Assembly: GCF_947179515.1 (NCBI RefSeq) | Contig: NC_067495.1 | Coordinates: 62,704,127 to 62,768,126 of the forward strand | Direction: 5' to 3' | Length of the DNA stretch: 64,000 bases | Source: Apodemus sylvaticus | Taxonomy: Eukaryota; Chordata; Mammalia; Rodentia; Muridae | Shown: positions 19,968 to 30,955 of the stretch, piece after piece | Numbering within the stretch: position 1 is the stretch's first letter | Layout: each line of letters begins with the position of its first letter | The notes under the pieces: model-generated | Database searches by the model: none | What the model saw: the letters and a program-made list of their open reading frames with translations, nothing else | Told to the model about the DNA's origin: nothing | Made by a program: the position numbers and the translations under genes

Positions 19968-20040
19968 GGACTAGGGTATGCATCAGTGGGAGAGTGCTTT
20001 ATCTACCACATGAAAGGTCATGTGTTCCATCCCAGTGTTA
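19968..20040 (+). mobile_element. ID-like SINE, sense
   Basis: 'GCATCAGTGGGAGAGTGCTTT' (A box) and 'CATGTGTTCCATCCC' (B box) at tRNA-like spacing. Confidence 0.5.
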
Positions 20041-22011
20041 TACTATGATATTAATAATGTTATAATAAGTTATAAATAAGATAATTAAAAATAACTTGCA
20101 TGGTTTTGTGTGTAAAAGAGCTGTCATTTGACTTATTTTGTTAAATAGCTGTGCAGGGGACTCTTTCACTGGCTGAATAAGTAGTACCCTTGGATAAAAC
20201 TTCCTATTTTCTGAGCTTCTAATCTTCCACAAGAGTCTCAAACTTGCACACAGGCCCAAGTCGTCCACAGAGCTGTTTGTTGATGAGCACATGAAGTTCA
20301 TTTGAAATGTCTGTGTCAAGCACATGCATGCTTTAGTTGTGTACTGTGCCTGTCCCCCCTACCCCACCCTGGGCCCCACCCCATCATTTTCATTAGCTGT
20401 TCAGTGCCTGAAGGCATTTACATTTGTGACTCTGGGATTAGACAGTGTTTACTTCCCTTTCAACTCTGGCACGGCTGGAATTCTGTTTAACCTGCTTTGA
20501 AAGGAAACTTGCTAGTGCTTTGCTTAAGCGGTTTGCAGTGCCATCTAATATCCAGCAGCCAGACGCGACTGACTGTGCTTCCTGTAACAGCCCAGGAAAG
20601 AACAGTAGTGAGGGCCTTTAGTATTTCTGACTTGTGTGGTCAGCTGCCCTGGGAGACGGTATTCCATTGAAAGCGATTGTTTTTACATACCCAAGCACAA
20701 GTGGTGCCCGTCTACAGTGCAGAAAGGACCAAGCACAGCGTGCCATTGGCAGCCAGCTGGGCATACAGAGGGCATTGGTTGGAAGCACAAAGTATGGATT
20801 TAGCCCAAGTTGCCTGGCAGGGTACTGTCCAGGACAGAGTGTTGAATGAGAGTGTGTGCTGGATATGGCCCAGTCTATGGAGGGACTCCACAGAGCCACA
20901 CACAGAGGGCAGAGGGGGATCAGGGAAGCATTTTCCCCACTGAGTTCCTTGGCATTAACCAGTCCCAAGGGCTGCATGAGCTGCAAATCTGCCTGGCCAC
21001 AGGCCAGCAGAGCACAGCTCCCTGAGAGATGTTAGACAGACACAGCAGCAACTGGAAGGCAGCAGCTCAGCTCCAACAGCAACTGAGCCCCACTCTTGGG
21101 CAGCGTCTGGGTAAGAAGTGCTGAGAGCTGAGTAGATGGCTGGTGAGTGTGTGCGCTTCAAATGGTGTCTAGGAAAGGGATGGGAGAGAGGGGTAGCAAA
21201 GGGGAGAGAAAGGCTACATTTCAGACTAAGCTGTCTCACGTGTCTGGAACAACTCCAGGGTGCTTCCCAGTGAGGGAGACTGATGCCGCCTAGCTTGGCC
21301 TCCCTATCTCTGTTCTCTCCTACTGTGATGCTTATGAATTCAAGGAGACAAGTCTCCCATAGTCCTTTTCGTCAACATCAAATAGAATAGAAAAGGTAAA
21401 CTTTGCAAAACAACTTCACGGAACTCATTGCAGAGTCCCGGGGGAAATGTTTTGACATGCTTGTCGGGCGTGGCTTCTTTTGTGTGACCACAGCCCACTC
21501 ATGTCAACCAGGCCTACAAAGAGGAATGAGCACTTGAATTGTGGGGCTGTCAGGCCTCCCAGGGGCTAAAGGATCATAGGTGCTGGTTAGGTGAGGCTCA
21601 GTTGTGGCCGTGACCAAAAATTGGGAAAATGAAGGAGGGAGGGTATGTGGAGGTGGAGCGTGACTGGGGGATGACTGGAGTTGCACCGTGTGTTAGGTGT
21701 GTATGTCTGAGACAAGGTTGGGGAGCCTATCTGTAGCTGTGGCATGTGGATTTCTTCTGAACAGCTTGAAGCCAAAATGCTCTGGCACTGACAGCATGGC
21801 TAGGGACAAGGCCAGATAGCCCAGTGTCAGCTAGGTAGGAGCAGCAGGAACGGGCAACCAGATCTGTGCCTGGCAGAGGCAGACCCACTGAGGTTTCCTT
21901 GCGTCTTCCAGCTAACTTGCAGTGCGCTCCGTGGAAGCACAGAATCCCACACACCAACTGTGCCATTCCTGGTACACTCAGGGCCTCCTGGGGCTCTGAG
22001 TGAGTATAGTG
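20041..22011. other. Nearly 2 kb with no recognisable repeat
   Basis: No SINE, LINE or LTR block is visible. A perfect or near-perfect coding frame is also absent; the largest is 122 codons on the minus strand (20618-20986), with no known motif. The stretch around 20510-20600 (CAGTGCCATCTAATATCCAGC) is compositionally unlike neighbours and may be worth a conservation check. Confidence 0.4.
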
Positions 22012-22226
22012 CATGAAGCTAGATCTTTTTTTTTTTTTTTTTTTTTTTTTTTTGGTTTTTGGATTTGGTTTTGTCGAGACAGGGTTTCTCTGTGTAGCCC
22101 TGGCTGTCCTGGAACTCACTCTATAGACCAGGCTGGCCTCGAACTCAGAAATCCACCTGCCTCTGCCTCCCAGAGTGCTGGGATTACAGGCGTGCGCCAC
22201 CACTGCCCGGCATGAAGCTAGATCTT
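22012..22226 (-). mobile_element. Young B1 SINE with 16-bp target duplication, antisense
   Basis: The B1 (22028-22210) is full length, close to consensus, and begins on the + strand with a T-run of about 30 bases (the poly-A tail reversed). Identical flanks CATGAAGCTAGATCTT occur at 22012-22027 and 22211-22226, a perfect target-site duplication. It has the AGAAATCC diagnostic typical of mouse B1. The 158-codon frame over it is B1-derived. Confidence 0.95.
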
Positions 22227-22937
22227 ACATGCAGACATACATATACTCGATTCTCTGCAACTAAGGCTATATCATCATTGACTGGCCAGGCAGCTTGCAG
22301 CAATGTAGTTGCTTGCCGAGATAAGAGCTATGGGAGGGATGCTGGGGCCCATGTTGTCTCTCTTTTCAGTATTGAGAGTTCAGAGCATACTAAGGGTTCA
22401 GAGATATCCTGGGTTCTGCTCTCTGTACCCTGCCTATCTTTCCCATCACTTCCTACTAGGGATACCTGAGAGGGTTTGATACAGAAGTTAGCCAGTACTT
22501 GGCTCTTCATTTCTTTTGGCTGCTAGGCAACTGGCCAGACCTCCATGGTGAAGGCATCCATTATATGAGGGTTCTATGTGAGTGATTTAAGGACAAGCAT
22601 CCTTTAAGCAGCAAGACTTTGGTCCAGCAAGTGGGCCGTGGGCTTCCCTGGCCTGGGGATGCTAACAGATGCATACAGGACCACACTCTGCAACCCATCC
22701 CTGGCAAGTAACATTTGAATAGGAGTCAGCCAAGTCTGAGACAACTTGTGGTATGAGCAGCAGCAATGCCAGTCTCCTCACATTACTTTTGAAAACACTG
22801 TGCAGGGGAAAGAAGGCCAAGCCCAAGGCATCTGTGAGCCATATTCAGCCTCCTTGCTGCCAGTTTGTGACTGATGTGAAAAGCAGCACTAGGTTGCACA
22901 TCTCTGAGAATTCTTTTTACTTAGTGAACTGTTTTCT
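22227..22937. other. Unassigned sequence
   Basis: About 0.7 kb, unique-looking. Nothing recognised. Confidence 0.4.
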
Positions 22938-23155
22938 TCTTTAAAGATTTATATTTTATTTCTGTGAATGTAGGGGAGAGTATGCCCTGTGTGATGGGTG
23001 CACAAGGAGGCCCAATGAGAGAGAGCATCAGATCCTCAGGAGCTGGAGTTACAGGACATTACGAGTCGTCCCCCGCCGCCAGTGTGGACTCAGGTCCTCT
23101 GGAAATCAGCAAAGGGCTCACAAGCTCTAAGCTATCACTCCCATCCCCAATTGTT
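22938..23155 (-). mobile_element. B3/B2 SINE, antisense
   Basis: 'TTTAAAGATTTATATTTTAT' tail, 'GCATCAGATCCTCAGGAGC', 'GGACTCAGGTCCTCTGG' B-box region and 'TCTAAGCTATCACTCCCATCC' head in antisense. Confidence 0.75.
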
Positions 23156-23275
23156 TTCTTGGTCTTATAAACCCCGCTCCTTAAGACAAATAAGCATGTT
23201 TTAATTCAATCCTTAGTGTTGCTATTGAAATGCAGTTGAACATTCATTCATTCAATAAACTTCATAAAGAGACCA

Positions 23276-23370
23276 TGTCTCACATACAGCTGTAGTCCTT
23301 GCACTGGGGAGACTGAGGCAAGAGGGTGGCATGTTTGAGGCCAGTCTGGGTTACATAATGAGATTGGTTT
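23276..23370 (+). mobile_element. B1-like fragment, sense
   Basis: 'GCTGTAGTCCTTGCACTGGGG', then 'GAGGCCAGTCTGGGTTACATAATG'. Facing the next B1. Confidence 0.55.
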
Positions 23371-23394
23371 GAAAGCAAAGGAAAGGATGGATAG

Positions 23395-23510
23395 AAGCGG
23401 TCTCAGTGTGTTGTATAAGCTGGTCTTGAACTTCTGGACCCAACGGTCACCCCACTTTGGCCTCACATGTGGTTGGGATTGCTGCCACACACCACCAGGC
23501 CTGGCTTTCA
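23395..23510 (-). mobile_element. B1-like fragment, antisense
   Basis: 'AAGCTGGTCTTGAACTTCTGG', 'GTTGGGATTGCTGCC' and 'CACCACCAGGCCTGGC' match antisense 7SL-type SINE. With the preceding sense copy it forms an inverted pair. Confidence 0.6.
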
Positions 23511-23960
23511 ACAAACCTCTGTTAACTTCATTGGCAAGGGCAGTGCTGGGTTCCATAGATGAAGAAATAAAAAAAAAAAACCGATATTTGCCTTTAAGAA
23601 ATATCTAGTCTAGTGGGCAGAGAAGCAGAGAACAAGCAATGACTCCTAAGTGTGTATAAGCTCACACAGAACCCCCTGAGAGGGGCAGCCCTGAGGTTGG
23701 AAATAGAGGAAGGAAACATCGCCAGGACCAATAGGATGAAAGTGAAGAGAACCCGGCTGAGGAACACACAGGGCTTTCCTGGCCTGGGAAACCTTGGGCA
23801 GATGCCGAGAGTTCTGGAAAGCAATGGCATGCTCAGGCGTTGGCGGGCAGCCCTGTGATGGGTGTGTAAAGGAATGGAGAGCTGGGAGCGGCAGGAAGTG
23901 AGGCGAATCTTTTGGGGCCTGGTGGGCCATGCTGTGCATCCTGGCCATTTTCCCTGTGGA

Positions 23961-24164
23961 GGCAGCAGGAAGCCAGCTGAAAGGCCAAAGGGCAGGGACA
24001 GGTCTGTCTGACCTTGGCTTTCGATGGTCCACACTGGGGCCTGAATGGTGAATAGAAGGGACAGTGGAAAGGTACTCACTGGGGAGCCAGATCCCCAGTG
24101 CTCAATCTAGACCTGCAGACTAGGGGTGAGGGGTAGCTGTGGAGAGGTGTGAAGATATGCTGGC
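23961..24164. other. Unassigned sequence
   Basis: Overlaps the upstream end of a 161-codon minus-strand frame (23594-24079) that I judge to be chance, because it runs through L2-like sequence. Confidence 0.35.
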
Positions 24165-24400
24165 AAGCTTTCTGTCTTTGTGACAAATGCTGGTAATAAA
24201 CAATTTATAAGAAGGAAAGGGATATTTGGACCGATGATGTAAGAGGTTTCAGCCCAGGGTTGGCTGGTCCCCGTGCTTTGAATCTGTGGTGATGCAGAAC
24301 ATGCGAATGGAAAGACAAGCGACTTACCTTAAAGCGGTCAAGAAGCTGAGGGCCCCACCTCCTAAAGCTTCCCCTACAGCCCATCAGTGTTATCAGCTAA
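24165..24400 (-). mobile_element. MaLR-type LTR fragment, antisense
   Basis: 'GTGACAAATGCTGGTAATAAAC', 'TTATAAGAAGGAAAGGG' and 'GGCCCCACCTCCTAAAGC' follow the family order, but the copy is short. Confidence 0.45.
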
Positions 24401-24599
24401 GAGGAGGGATGTGTGAGGCTGCTGCTACAGCTACTCGTGGCGACGCAGCTCTCCATTTTCATGGGGGCTGGCTCCCATGGGCATCAAGCTACCTTCAGTC
24501 TCCACTGGGCATCGCAAAGGTGGCACATTCAGAAGCAAACCTGGCCTTGTCTCCCACCATTGCTCCAATCCCCCTGTCACTGTTAACATCCAACTGAGC

Positions 24600-25350
24600 T
24601 GTCCACCTGCTCAGAACCAAAGGTCTCAATTCTTTTCTCCCATCCTCCACGTTCAAGTCACGTTGTTTCCACCTTTAAACTATATCTGGAACCAAATGAT
24701 GTGTTACCACTTTTGTGATCCAGGGCCTGTCTGTCACTTCCCACCTGGAGATCTACAAGCATCCTGTGGGATCTCCCGGCAGAGTCCTCCCTGGATCCTC
24801 TGTCCTGGTCTCAACAACACGGCTAATGTGATCCTGCCACGGGCCCTTGCCTTGGCACAAACCCTCTCTCTAGCTTTGTCTTTCAGGTCACTGGCACCTC
24901 TGCGTGTGTGACCTTATGCTCATATTCTGCTCCTGGTCAGTCACTGTTCCAGCCATAGTGGCCTCCTTGGTGCTCCCTAGACAGCCTCCAGGGCCTTTGC
25001 ATGTATTCTTCCCATTTTCCTGGAGGTCTGTCCTCCACATTCCTGCCCAGCTCCCTGGTTCCCTTCGTTGGGAACTCTGCATGCTGCTTCCTAACTAAGC
25101 TTCCTTGGTCCTCCTGTTAAGAGAGCCGTGTCCCAGGCCTCCAGGCGCCCCCAGCTTACCCTTTCTTTCACATTTCTCCAAACTTCTTGGTTCCTGCATG
25201 TTTTCATCATTTGTTTTATTTGTTGCCCCTCTTGCCCCCAGAATGCAAGCCCCAAGCAGCAGGTGCTTTCTCTCTGCCGCCTCTGCCTATGGTTCAGATT
25301 GTGCCAGGCTCCTAGAGACAGACTACCCACTCGGCAAGGACCTACAGAGT
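24600..25350 (+). mobile_element. Probable L2 LINE fossil, sense
   Basis: 'CAGGGCCTTTGCATGTATTC' (about 24987) and 'CCCCCAGAATGCAAGCCCC' (about 25237) are typical late-L2 landmarks in the right order. Diverged throughout. The 144-codon frame at 24477-24911 is likely chance. Confidence 0.5.
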
Positions 25351-25564
25351 AGAGCAGCAGAGGCATGGTGAGGGTCGCTGAGTTGCCCTGGGCCATCTCT
25401 AAGCCACGTGACATAGAATTCTCTGGAGTAGATTGTTTAAGGGAGGCAGAGATTCCACTGGACCATAGGAGTTAGCAGGCCTAGCCAGAGGAGCCGTGGA
25501 CTAGCCCCTTCTCCTCCCTGATCTCAAGTTTGCTCATTTATTAAATGATTATTTATAATCCTAT
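25351..25564. other. Unassigned sequence
   Basis: Short unique stretch between L2-like and B3 sequence. Confidence 0.35.
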
Positions 25565-25685
25565 AAATGAGATAGGAGATGAGGGGATGGTTCAGAGGGT
25601 AAACCAGAGTTTCATTCCCAGATCCGCAGTGGATGGAGAAAGCCAGCTCCCAAAAGTTGTCTTCCAATATCCTCATGTGCATCAC

Positions 25686-25724
<39 letters not shown>

Positions 25725-25727
25725 CTA
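25565..25727 (+). mobile_element. B3-like SINE with CA tail, sense
   Basis: 'GAGATGAGGGGATGGTTCAG', 'GAGTTTCATTCCCAG' and 'CCAATATCCTCATGTGC' fit B3, ending in about 18 CA units at 25689-25724. Confidence 0.7.
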
Positions 25728-25812
25728 ATTAGGCTAGGGCATGGCTCAGTAGCATGGTACCTAAAATAGCATTCATGAAGCCATGGGATTCATCCCTGGA
25801 ACTAGAAAAACA
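25728..25812 (+). mobile_element. ID-like SINE, sense
   Basis: 'GGGCATGGCTCAGTAGCATGG' followed by 'GGGATTCATCCCTGG' has A- and B-box spacing of an ID element. Confidence 0.55.
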
Positions 25813-25869
25813 TGAAGTAACTGAAGTTTACCAGATAAATATACTGTGATGCAATATGGTAGTGAGCAC

Positions 25870-26020
25870 TGTAGTCAGACCTGGTGGCGTGGGCCTGTTC
25901 TCCTGCCCATTTAGGAGACTGAGGTGGGAGCATCAAAAGTTTAAGGCCTGCCTAGACTAGGATTCAGAGTGACTTCAAAGCCAGCCCGAGCAACTTAGAC
26001 CCTAGTCAAAATAAAAACTA
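25870..26020 (+). mobile_element. Old B1 SINE, sense
   Basis: 'AGTCAGACCTGGTGGCGTGGG', 'TTTAGGAGACTGAGGTGGGAGC', 'GCCAGCCCGAGCAACTTAGACCC'. Diverged; proto-B1-like. Confidence 0.65.
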
Positions 26021-26021
26021 A

Positions 26022-26105
26022 AGAAAAGGACTAAAATCGTAGCTCAGTTATAAAGCATTTGCCTAACATGTACAGGGCCATCCATTCAGTCTCAAGTACT
26101 GCAAA
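26022..26105 (+). mobile_element. ID-like SINE, sense
   Basis: 'ATCGTAGCTCAGTTATAAAGC' and 'CCATTCAGTCTCAAGTAC' at tRNA-like spacing, followed by a CAAG-rich tail at 26105-26145. Confidence 0.55.
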
Positions 26106-26145
26106 AGCAAGCAAGCGAACAGGCAAGCAAGCAAACAAACAGTGT

Positions 26146-26696
26146 TTTGAGTTGCTCAGAGGTGAAAGGAGCAACTGATCAAGTGCCCTCACCACCCAGG
26201 CCCCGAGACAGAGGCAGAGATTTCCACCCCTGTGATTCCTCGCTTCTTTCTTAAACTCTTCTAAAACAGTCTTATCTTCAACCTACATCTATAAATAATA
26301 CTCCATTACAGCTGTTCAAATAGTAATGGGGAAAAGGGCTGCCAGGCTGCTGCAGCCAGCTGGGCCAACAGTGTTCTATGAAGTGGGTTTGGTTCTGACC
26401 AGAAGGCCTCGGACAGGGCAGTGGTCTGAGAGACGCCAGTGGTCTCTCAGATGACCATCCAGCCCACGTCTCAAAGCCAACATGCCCACCACGTGTCCTG
26501 CTCGTGTGGGCCCACATCCTCTCCTAGACCTGGCTTTCCTAGCTAGTCTAGTCAGAGCTTACAGTTTACCAAGCACCTGTCACTTAAGATTTACTCCTCA
26601 CTGTAACTTCTGATCAGCATCCGTGGGACAGGCTCAGGGGCGGCCCCACACAACCTTCTATAAAAATCATCAGATACTTGCTCACCAAGGCTGGAG

Positions 26697-26698
<2 letters not shown>
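26146..26698. other. Unassigned sequence, weak MIR-like trace
   Basis: A possible MIR trace lies at 26560-26620 (ACCAAGCACCTGTCAC). Otherwise nothing recognised. Confidence 0.35.

Positions 26699-26750
<52 letters not shown>
26699..26750. repeat. (GA)n microsatellite
   Basis: About 25 uninterrupted GA units; a 65-codon minus-strand frame over it is an artefact. Confidence 0.97.
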
Positions 26751-26753
<3 letters not shown>

Positions 26754-27235
26754 ATTCTTTTTCTTTGGCTCTATGTAGAGAACGCAGACCAGGCCAGATG
26801 GAAATCATCACTATCCCACCGGCTCCTTGAGGCTGAGCAGAAGGGAGGCGCCTTCACTGCCTAGCCCCACCAGGAATGCCGAGGTTCCTAAGGTCAATTG
26901 TGGGGAGGGGGCAGGTTACTGTAGGTGATGGACTATTTTCCTTTCTCATCTTGAGAGCACTTCGTGAGCTGCTCTTTGTTACAGTAGAAACAGAAAACCA
27001 GAAAAGCCCAGTGGGGGTTGGCCAAACTTTTCCTTTGTTCTGCTGAATAGGAGGACTAGGCAAGGGACTGGGTGGGACCAGCACAGGGTAACAAGTCTAA
27101 AGATAAAAGACCAGGATAGAAGTCTAGAGATGACAATAACTAAACACGAAAACACACTGAATGCACCCAGTAAGGAAGATGTCTGATCCCTCCTCACAGG
27201 TCTAAATCTGCAGCCGTGAAAACTTGATTTTTAGC
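26751..27235. other. Unassigned sequence
   Basis: About 480 bp of unique-looking DNA. Confidence 0.4.
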
Positions 27236-27280
27236 ATCTATCTATCCATCCATCCATCCATTCACTCATCCATCCTATGA
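27236..27280. repeat. (ATCC)n microsatellite
   Basis: Imperfect CATC/ATCC tetramers. Confidence 0.88.
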
Positions 27281-27734
27281 CTATATCACAAACACCCCGC
27301 AGGCCAAGTCCAGAGTTTCTGGGAACTGGATAGGGGTGAGATGATAACAGGTAAGACTTCTAACCGTTTTTTATTTAGAACCAAGTCTTCTATAGTCCAG
27401 GCTACCCTCAAATTTACTATGTACTGTAGGTAGTAAATTTTATAAGGAAAAGAAAGCAGTGTAGTATGGAAGGCTAGAGCACGTCAGCGGTCTGTGGACA
27501 GGGATCTAGGTGTGAAGGTTGAGAAAGGGGACTCGTGAACATGCGTATACAGGAAGGTCCTAGCACTGAGTGGCGATGGGGTGAAGCAATGTTTAGCTGG
27601 TGTTCAGCTTCCCAGGAGGTTGTCCAGTCCTGTCTGGTGGTAGATTCTCTGCACAGCAAGCTATCCCCAGTGTTCATGAGCCCTGCTCCATCGAGACTCC
27701 ATCTCATCTTTCACAACACAGGTGCCATCACAAC
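27281..27734. other. Unassigned sequence with a B1 scrap
   Basis: A short antisense B1-like piece at about 27380-27425 (ATAGTCCAGGCTACCCTC). The rest is not recognised. Confidence 0.4.
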
Positions 27735-28205
27735 CTGGGTCAAACACCTTTATCCATTACATGCTTGGGCCTCTGATGCAGTGCAGACTTGGCACCTAGG
27801 AAATGCTTACTGAATGAAGGAATAAATGGGTGATTGCTGTTTCCTCTGCTTTCTCTGCTGACTGGGTCATCCCCACCCCTGGACAGATGCTCAGCTTATC
27901 TTTCGTCCCATGGGAAAAGCCTCCCTTGGCCTCCTTGCACCTACCTGTAAACTCTTGACTATCCTTAGTGTTCCTCTGTGAAGCCTTCTTGACTTCCCCA
28001 GGCAGGGGTGATTCCTCCATCCTCTGAACATTCTAGCACACTCTAGCTCCCCTCCCCATCCTAGCCCTGATCACTCTACTGTGTTTGTCTGTTTTGCTGT
28101 CACCTCGCCTAACCTGTGATTTTTCTTAGTGGTAAGGACTATTTTTGTCACCTGTGTACCTCCAGCACTAGCCCTTAGAGGGTCCCCAATAAAAATGTAT
28201 TGAAA
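27735..28205 (+). mobile_element. L2 LINE 3' ends, sense
   Basis: 'CACCTAGGAAATGCTTACTGAATGAAGG' near 27793 is an L2 terminus. A second L2-like run follows, with 'GCCTTCTTGACTTCCCC' at 27982, 'GTGGTAAGGACTATTTTTGTC' at 28130 and 'TCCCCAATAAAAATGTATTG' at 28183. Two L2 pieces therefore sit head to tail. Confidence 0.6.
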
Positions 28206-28285
28206 TAAGTCTGGGAATATAGCTCAATAGAGACTGTACCTAATATGTACAGAGCCCTCAGTTCAATCCCCAGCACCAAAAAGTG
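28205..28285 (+). mobile_element. ID-like SINE, sense
   Basis: 'GGGAATATAGCTCAATAGAG' A box, 'CAGTTCAATCCCCAGCACC' B box, A-rich tail. Confidence 0.7.
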
Positions 28286-28459
28286 GAATCAGTTGGGGAT
28301 GGGGGAAACAATAACAATTAAATTGTTTGTCAGCCTTTTTTTTTTTTTTTTGAGTTTGCTGGAACTGGCTTGTAGTGGTTAGTGACAGCCAATTGTTAAA
28401 TATTTAGGAATGTGTGAGCCAAATGGTAAACATTCCATCTTTAAAAATGCAATTACACC
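28286..28459. other. T-tract and unassigned sequence
   Basis: A run of about 16 T at 28337-28352 is not followed by a SINE I can recognise. The 'GACAGCCAATTGTTAAATATTTAGG' area may be an old DNA-transposon scrap. Confidence 0.3.
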
Positions 28460-28765
28460 AGAAAACAGAAGACAAACTGAAACCGAGAGACAGTCAACAA
28501 AATAAATGACCAGAACCATGCAATAGAGGATCCTGGAATGGATCCTAGAACAGAAAAAGGACTGTGTAGGGAAACCTGGTCAAATCCCAGTTATTTCAGA
28601 TGGTGGTGCACCAAGGTTAATTCCCTAGTTTTGACAAATGCTTGATAATTATTCGAGATGTCAGCTGAAAGGGGAATTTGGTGAAGGGTACACAGGGTAG
28701 AAACCGTACAGAAAAGAGACTCGTAAGTCTAAAATTATCCTGGAATTTTAAAATAAACTGTTAAG
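28460..28765 (+). mobile_element. Old L1M-type 3' UTR, sense
   Basis: 'GGATCCTAGAACAGAAAAAGG', 'AATTCCCTAGTTTTGACAAATG', 'GGTGAAGGGTACACAGGG' and 'GTCTAAAATTATCCTGG' occur in the order of an old L1 3' terminus. Confidence 0.6.
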
Positions 28766-29044
28766 CAAACATAGTAAAGTATATAAATCCGTGATTAGAT
28801 AAATTGTGTCGAAAACACAGGTGATAAATACAACTTCTCACTTCCTAATTCTCTTGAAACTTTCCACACAAGCTTATGCCCTTGCACTTCTGGCTCTCCC
28901 CTGTGTGTGCATGGCACACTGCACCACAGTTCCTCACACTTTGTGCCACATTTATGTCACTTTGGAAGCTTGAAATGGGTCCAAATGATTGTATCTACAT
29001 CTGAAAGGACCGCAAATCAGGGCTGGGCTTCTTGTCTGGGCAAC
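28766..29044. other. Unassigned sequence
   Basis: AT-rich then mixed; nothing recognised. Confidence 0.35.
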
Positions 29045-29245
29045 CCTAGGCCTAAGAAAGTGATGGAGGCTGTGTGGGCTTAGCATGCGTGAGGTTCTGA
29101 GTTTCGTCCCCAGAGGGAGAGGGAAAGGAAGAGGAAGGAAGAAGGAAAGAGGAGGAGAAGGAAGTGGAGATGGAAGAAGAGTGGAAAGGAAGGAAGAGGA
29201 GAGAAGGAAGGGAAGAAGGAAGAAAGGAAAGAGAAAATATCAATA
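29045..29245. repeat. ID scrap followed by GGAA/GAA-rich purine tract
   Basis: An ID-like 3' half (GAGGTTCTGAGTTTCGTCCCCAG) ends at about 29113. It runs into about 125 bp of almost pure purine (GGAAG, GAAGGAA), which explains the 75-92-codon minus-strand frames. Confidence 0.75.
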
Positions 29246-29784
29246 GCATGCATGAACCTTGAAACTGTGATGTGTCTATTGCTGGTGACTTCATGAGTGG
29301 TAAACATGATGATTTAACAACCAAGTTCACATAGTGACAAAGCCATGAGAGTTTAACGCTTCTTTAACGGTTCACTTTCTTCTTACTTATGAATATAAAT
29401 GATCTACCTAGGAAGTGCAGTGGCCTTTCTGCCGCAACCAGAGTTTGGCTTTGAATAGAAGCCATCAGCAAGCTCAATGAAAGCACTATGTGAGATTCAA
29501 TTGGCCGTATGAAATCTGCAACAAAGAATACCTAGCTCATGATTGTTTATAAATTGTGTGTTTTGTTGTCTTAGATAAGTAATGTATAGCGCTCACTTAC
29601 CTGCACGCATGCAGTTTTGAGAGACCATTGATGAACATTTTTTTAGAACACCACTGATCCCAGTGACTCACTTTGTCCTTAATTGCATTAAAGAAAAGAA
29701 TATCTGCGCCTCCTCTGTGCCACACCACACCATCCCTTTATGTGGAGACCTTGAGGTTTCTCTTTAGCTCAACTGTGTGGAAGC
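29246..29784. other. Unassigned sequence
   Basis: About 540 bp, AT-rich, unique-looking. Nothing recognised. Confidence 0.4.
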
Positions 29785-29870
29785 ATTGTGGTCTCTATTT
29801 TACAAATGGGGCTATTGAGACCCAAAGAGGTTAAGTGAGGAGGCCAGGAATAAAACGTTGTTTATGTCTG
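29785..29870 (+). mobile_element. MIR fragment, sense
   Basis: 'CTATTTTACAAATGGGGCTATTGAGACCC' and 'AGAGGTTAAGTGAGG' are the MIR core. Confidence 0.65.
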
Positions 29871-29885
29871 CATCCAAAGCTAGTC

Positions 29886-29990
29886 ATTAGTTCCTGTTGC
29901 TGCTGTAACAAATTACCATAAGACAATACAAATGTTTTATCTTATGGATCTGGAGGTCAGAAGTCCATAGCTATCTGAACTCATACTTGT
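29886..29990 (-). mobile_element. MLT1-like LTR fragment, antisense
   Basis: 'CTGTTGCTGCTGTAACAAATTACC' and 'ATCTGGAGGTCAGAAGTCC' are typical of old MaLR (MLT1-like) LTRs in antisense. Confidence 0.55.
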
Positions 29991-30039
29991 CTGGCGAGTG
30001 GTTTACTCACATCTCTCCAGACCTATGTCATCTTTTTGA

Positions 30040-30470
30040 TTAGCATATGTTTATTATACATAATGACAGGTTTATTATTGCATTTTCAAACACACACACA
30101 CATATAAAGTTCTTTTTATCACAGTCATGCCCCATTACCTTCTTCTGTTCCCCTCCCATTCTTGCTTATCCTTTTCCTCCTCCCCGTCCTAGTCCCTCTT
30201 CCGAGTTCAGGTTTCTATTTGTTTGGTTTTGATGACCCAATGAGTTTCATTAGGATTGTTCACAGCTTTATAGGTACCAGTGGCAACTGCTGTGAGATCA
30301 AGGGCCAGACAGCTCTGCCATGTTCTAAGAGAGCATTTCCCAGCACTTCCACTGCCCCCATCCTTCGGCTCTTTTATTCTTTCTGCACCTTCTTCCAAGC
30401 TGCTCCCTGCACCCTGGAGGAGGGGATATAAGCGAACTACTTATGGCTAAACCATCACTTATCCTCCCCA
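30040..30470 (-). mobile_element. Rodent L1 (Lx-like) 3' end, antisense
   Basis: 'ATGTTTATTATACATAATGAC', 'CATGCCCCATTACC', 'CCCAATGAGTTTCATTAGG' and 'CATCCTTCGGCTCTTTTATTC' occur in the order I recall for antisense Lx-type sequence. A CA run interrupts at about 30091-30102. The similar block at 39401-39560 supports a dispersed family. Confidence 0.5.
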
Positions 30471-30857
30471 CCCTGACCAGGCCTTGTGCATCTTCTTTCT
30501 TCCTAGGTTTTCCTATCACCCTATTGTAGAAAAGGCCATGGCCTTAGAAAGTGTCCTTTCCCACTCTTGCTAATGGCACAGTCTGTCTGTGCTTACTGTT
30601 CCTCTGCACGCTCTTTCAGGCTCAAGCCCACCTTTCTCACGTTCTACACAGTGAGCTTCCTGCTTCCGGCCACGAGAAACCTCACCTACCGAGACTGCTC
30701 TGAAGTCACTCATGCCCACAGAACATGACAAACAGATACATCACACCACAGTTTGTTTCTGCCTTTGGTCTTGCCAAAAGTTGTTCCTTTCTATATGCCA
30801 AATTTGTACCCGCCCTTGAGGCACTATCTGAATTACTCCTTGAAGTGGGCACACTTT
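30471..30857. other. Unassigned sequence
   Basis: C/T-rich, unique-looking; no family named. Confidence 0.35.
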
Positions 30858-30955
30858 ATTTTTAAAAATGCACTGTTATTTTTTCACAGTTCTTTGTATA
30901 TGTGCAAGTGTGCACTTATGCACATGTGCTACAGGGCACTCGTGGCAGTCAGAGG
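30858..30955 (-). mobile_element. B3-like 3' fragment, antisense
   Basis: 'TATGTGCAAGTGTGCACTTATG' and 'GGGCACTCGTGGCAGTCAG' fit the B3 3' half in antisense; the 5' half is missing. Confidence 0.45.

Larger units (their letters stand above)
23230..23960 (-). mobile_element. Probable L2 LINE fossil, antisense, interrupted
   Basis: 'CATTCATTCATTCAATAAAC' at 23242 is the antisense of the L2 3' end. After two B1 copies (23276-23510) the match resumes with 'GCAGTGCTGGGTTCCATAGATG' and 'ATCTAGTCTAGTGGGCAGAG'. The right limit is uncertain. Confidence 0.45.

Noticed and set aside
21727..22203. 158-codon minus-strand frame
   Set aside because: Its first third is translated B1 sequence and it includes a poly-lysine run from the SINE tail.
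23594..24079. 161-codon minus-strand frame
   Set aside because: Runs through probable L2 sequence, with an overlapping 128-codon frame on the same strand. No motif.
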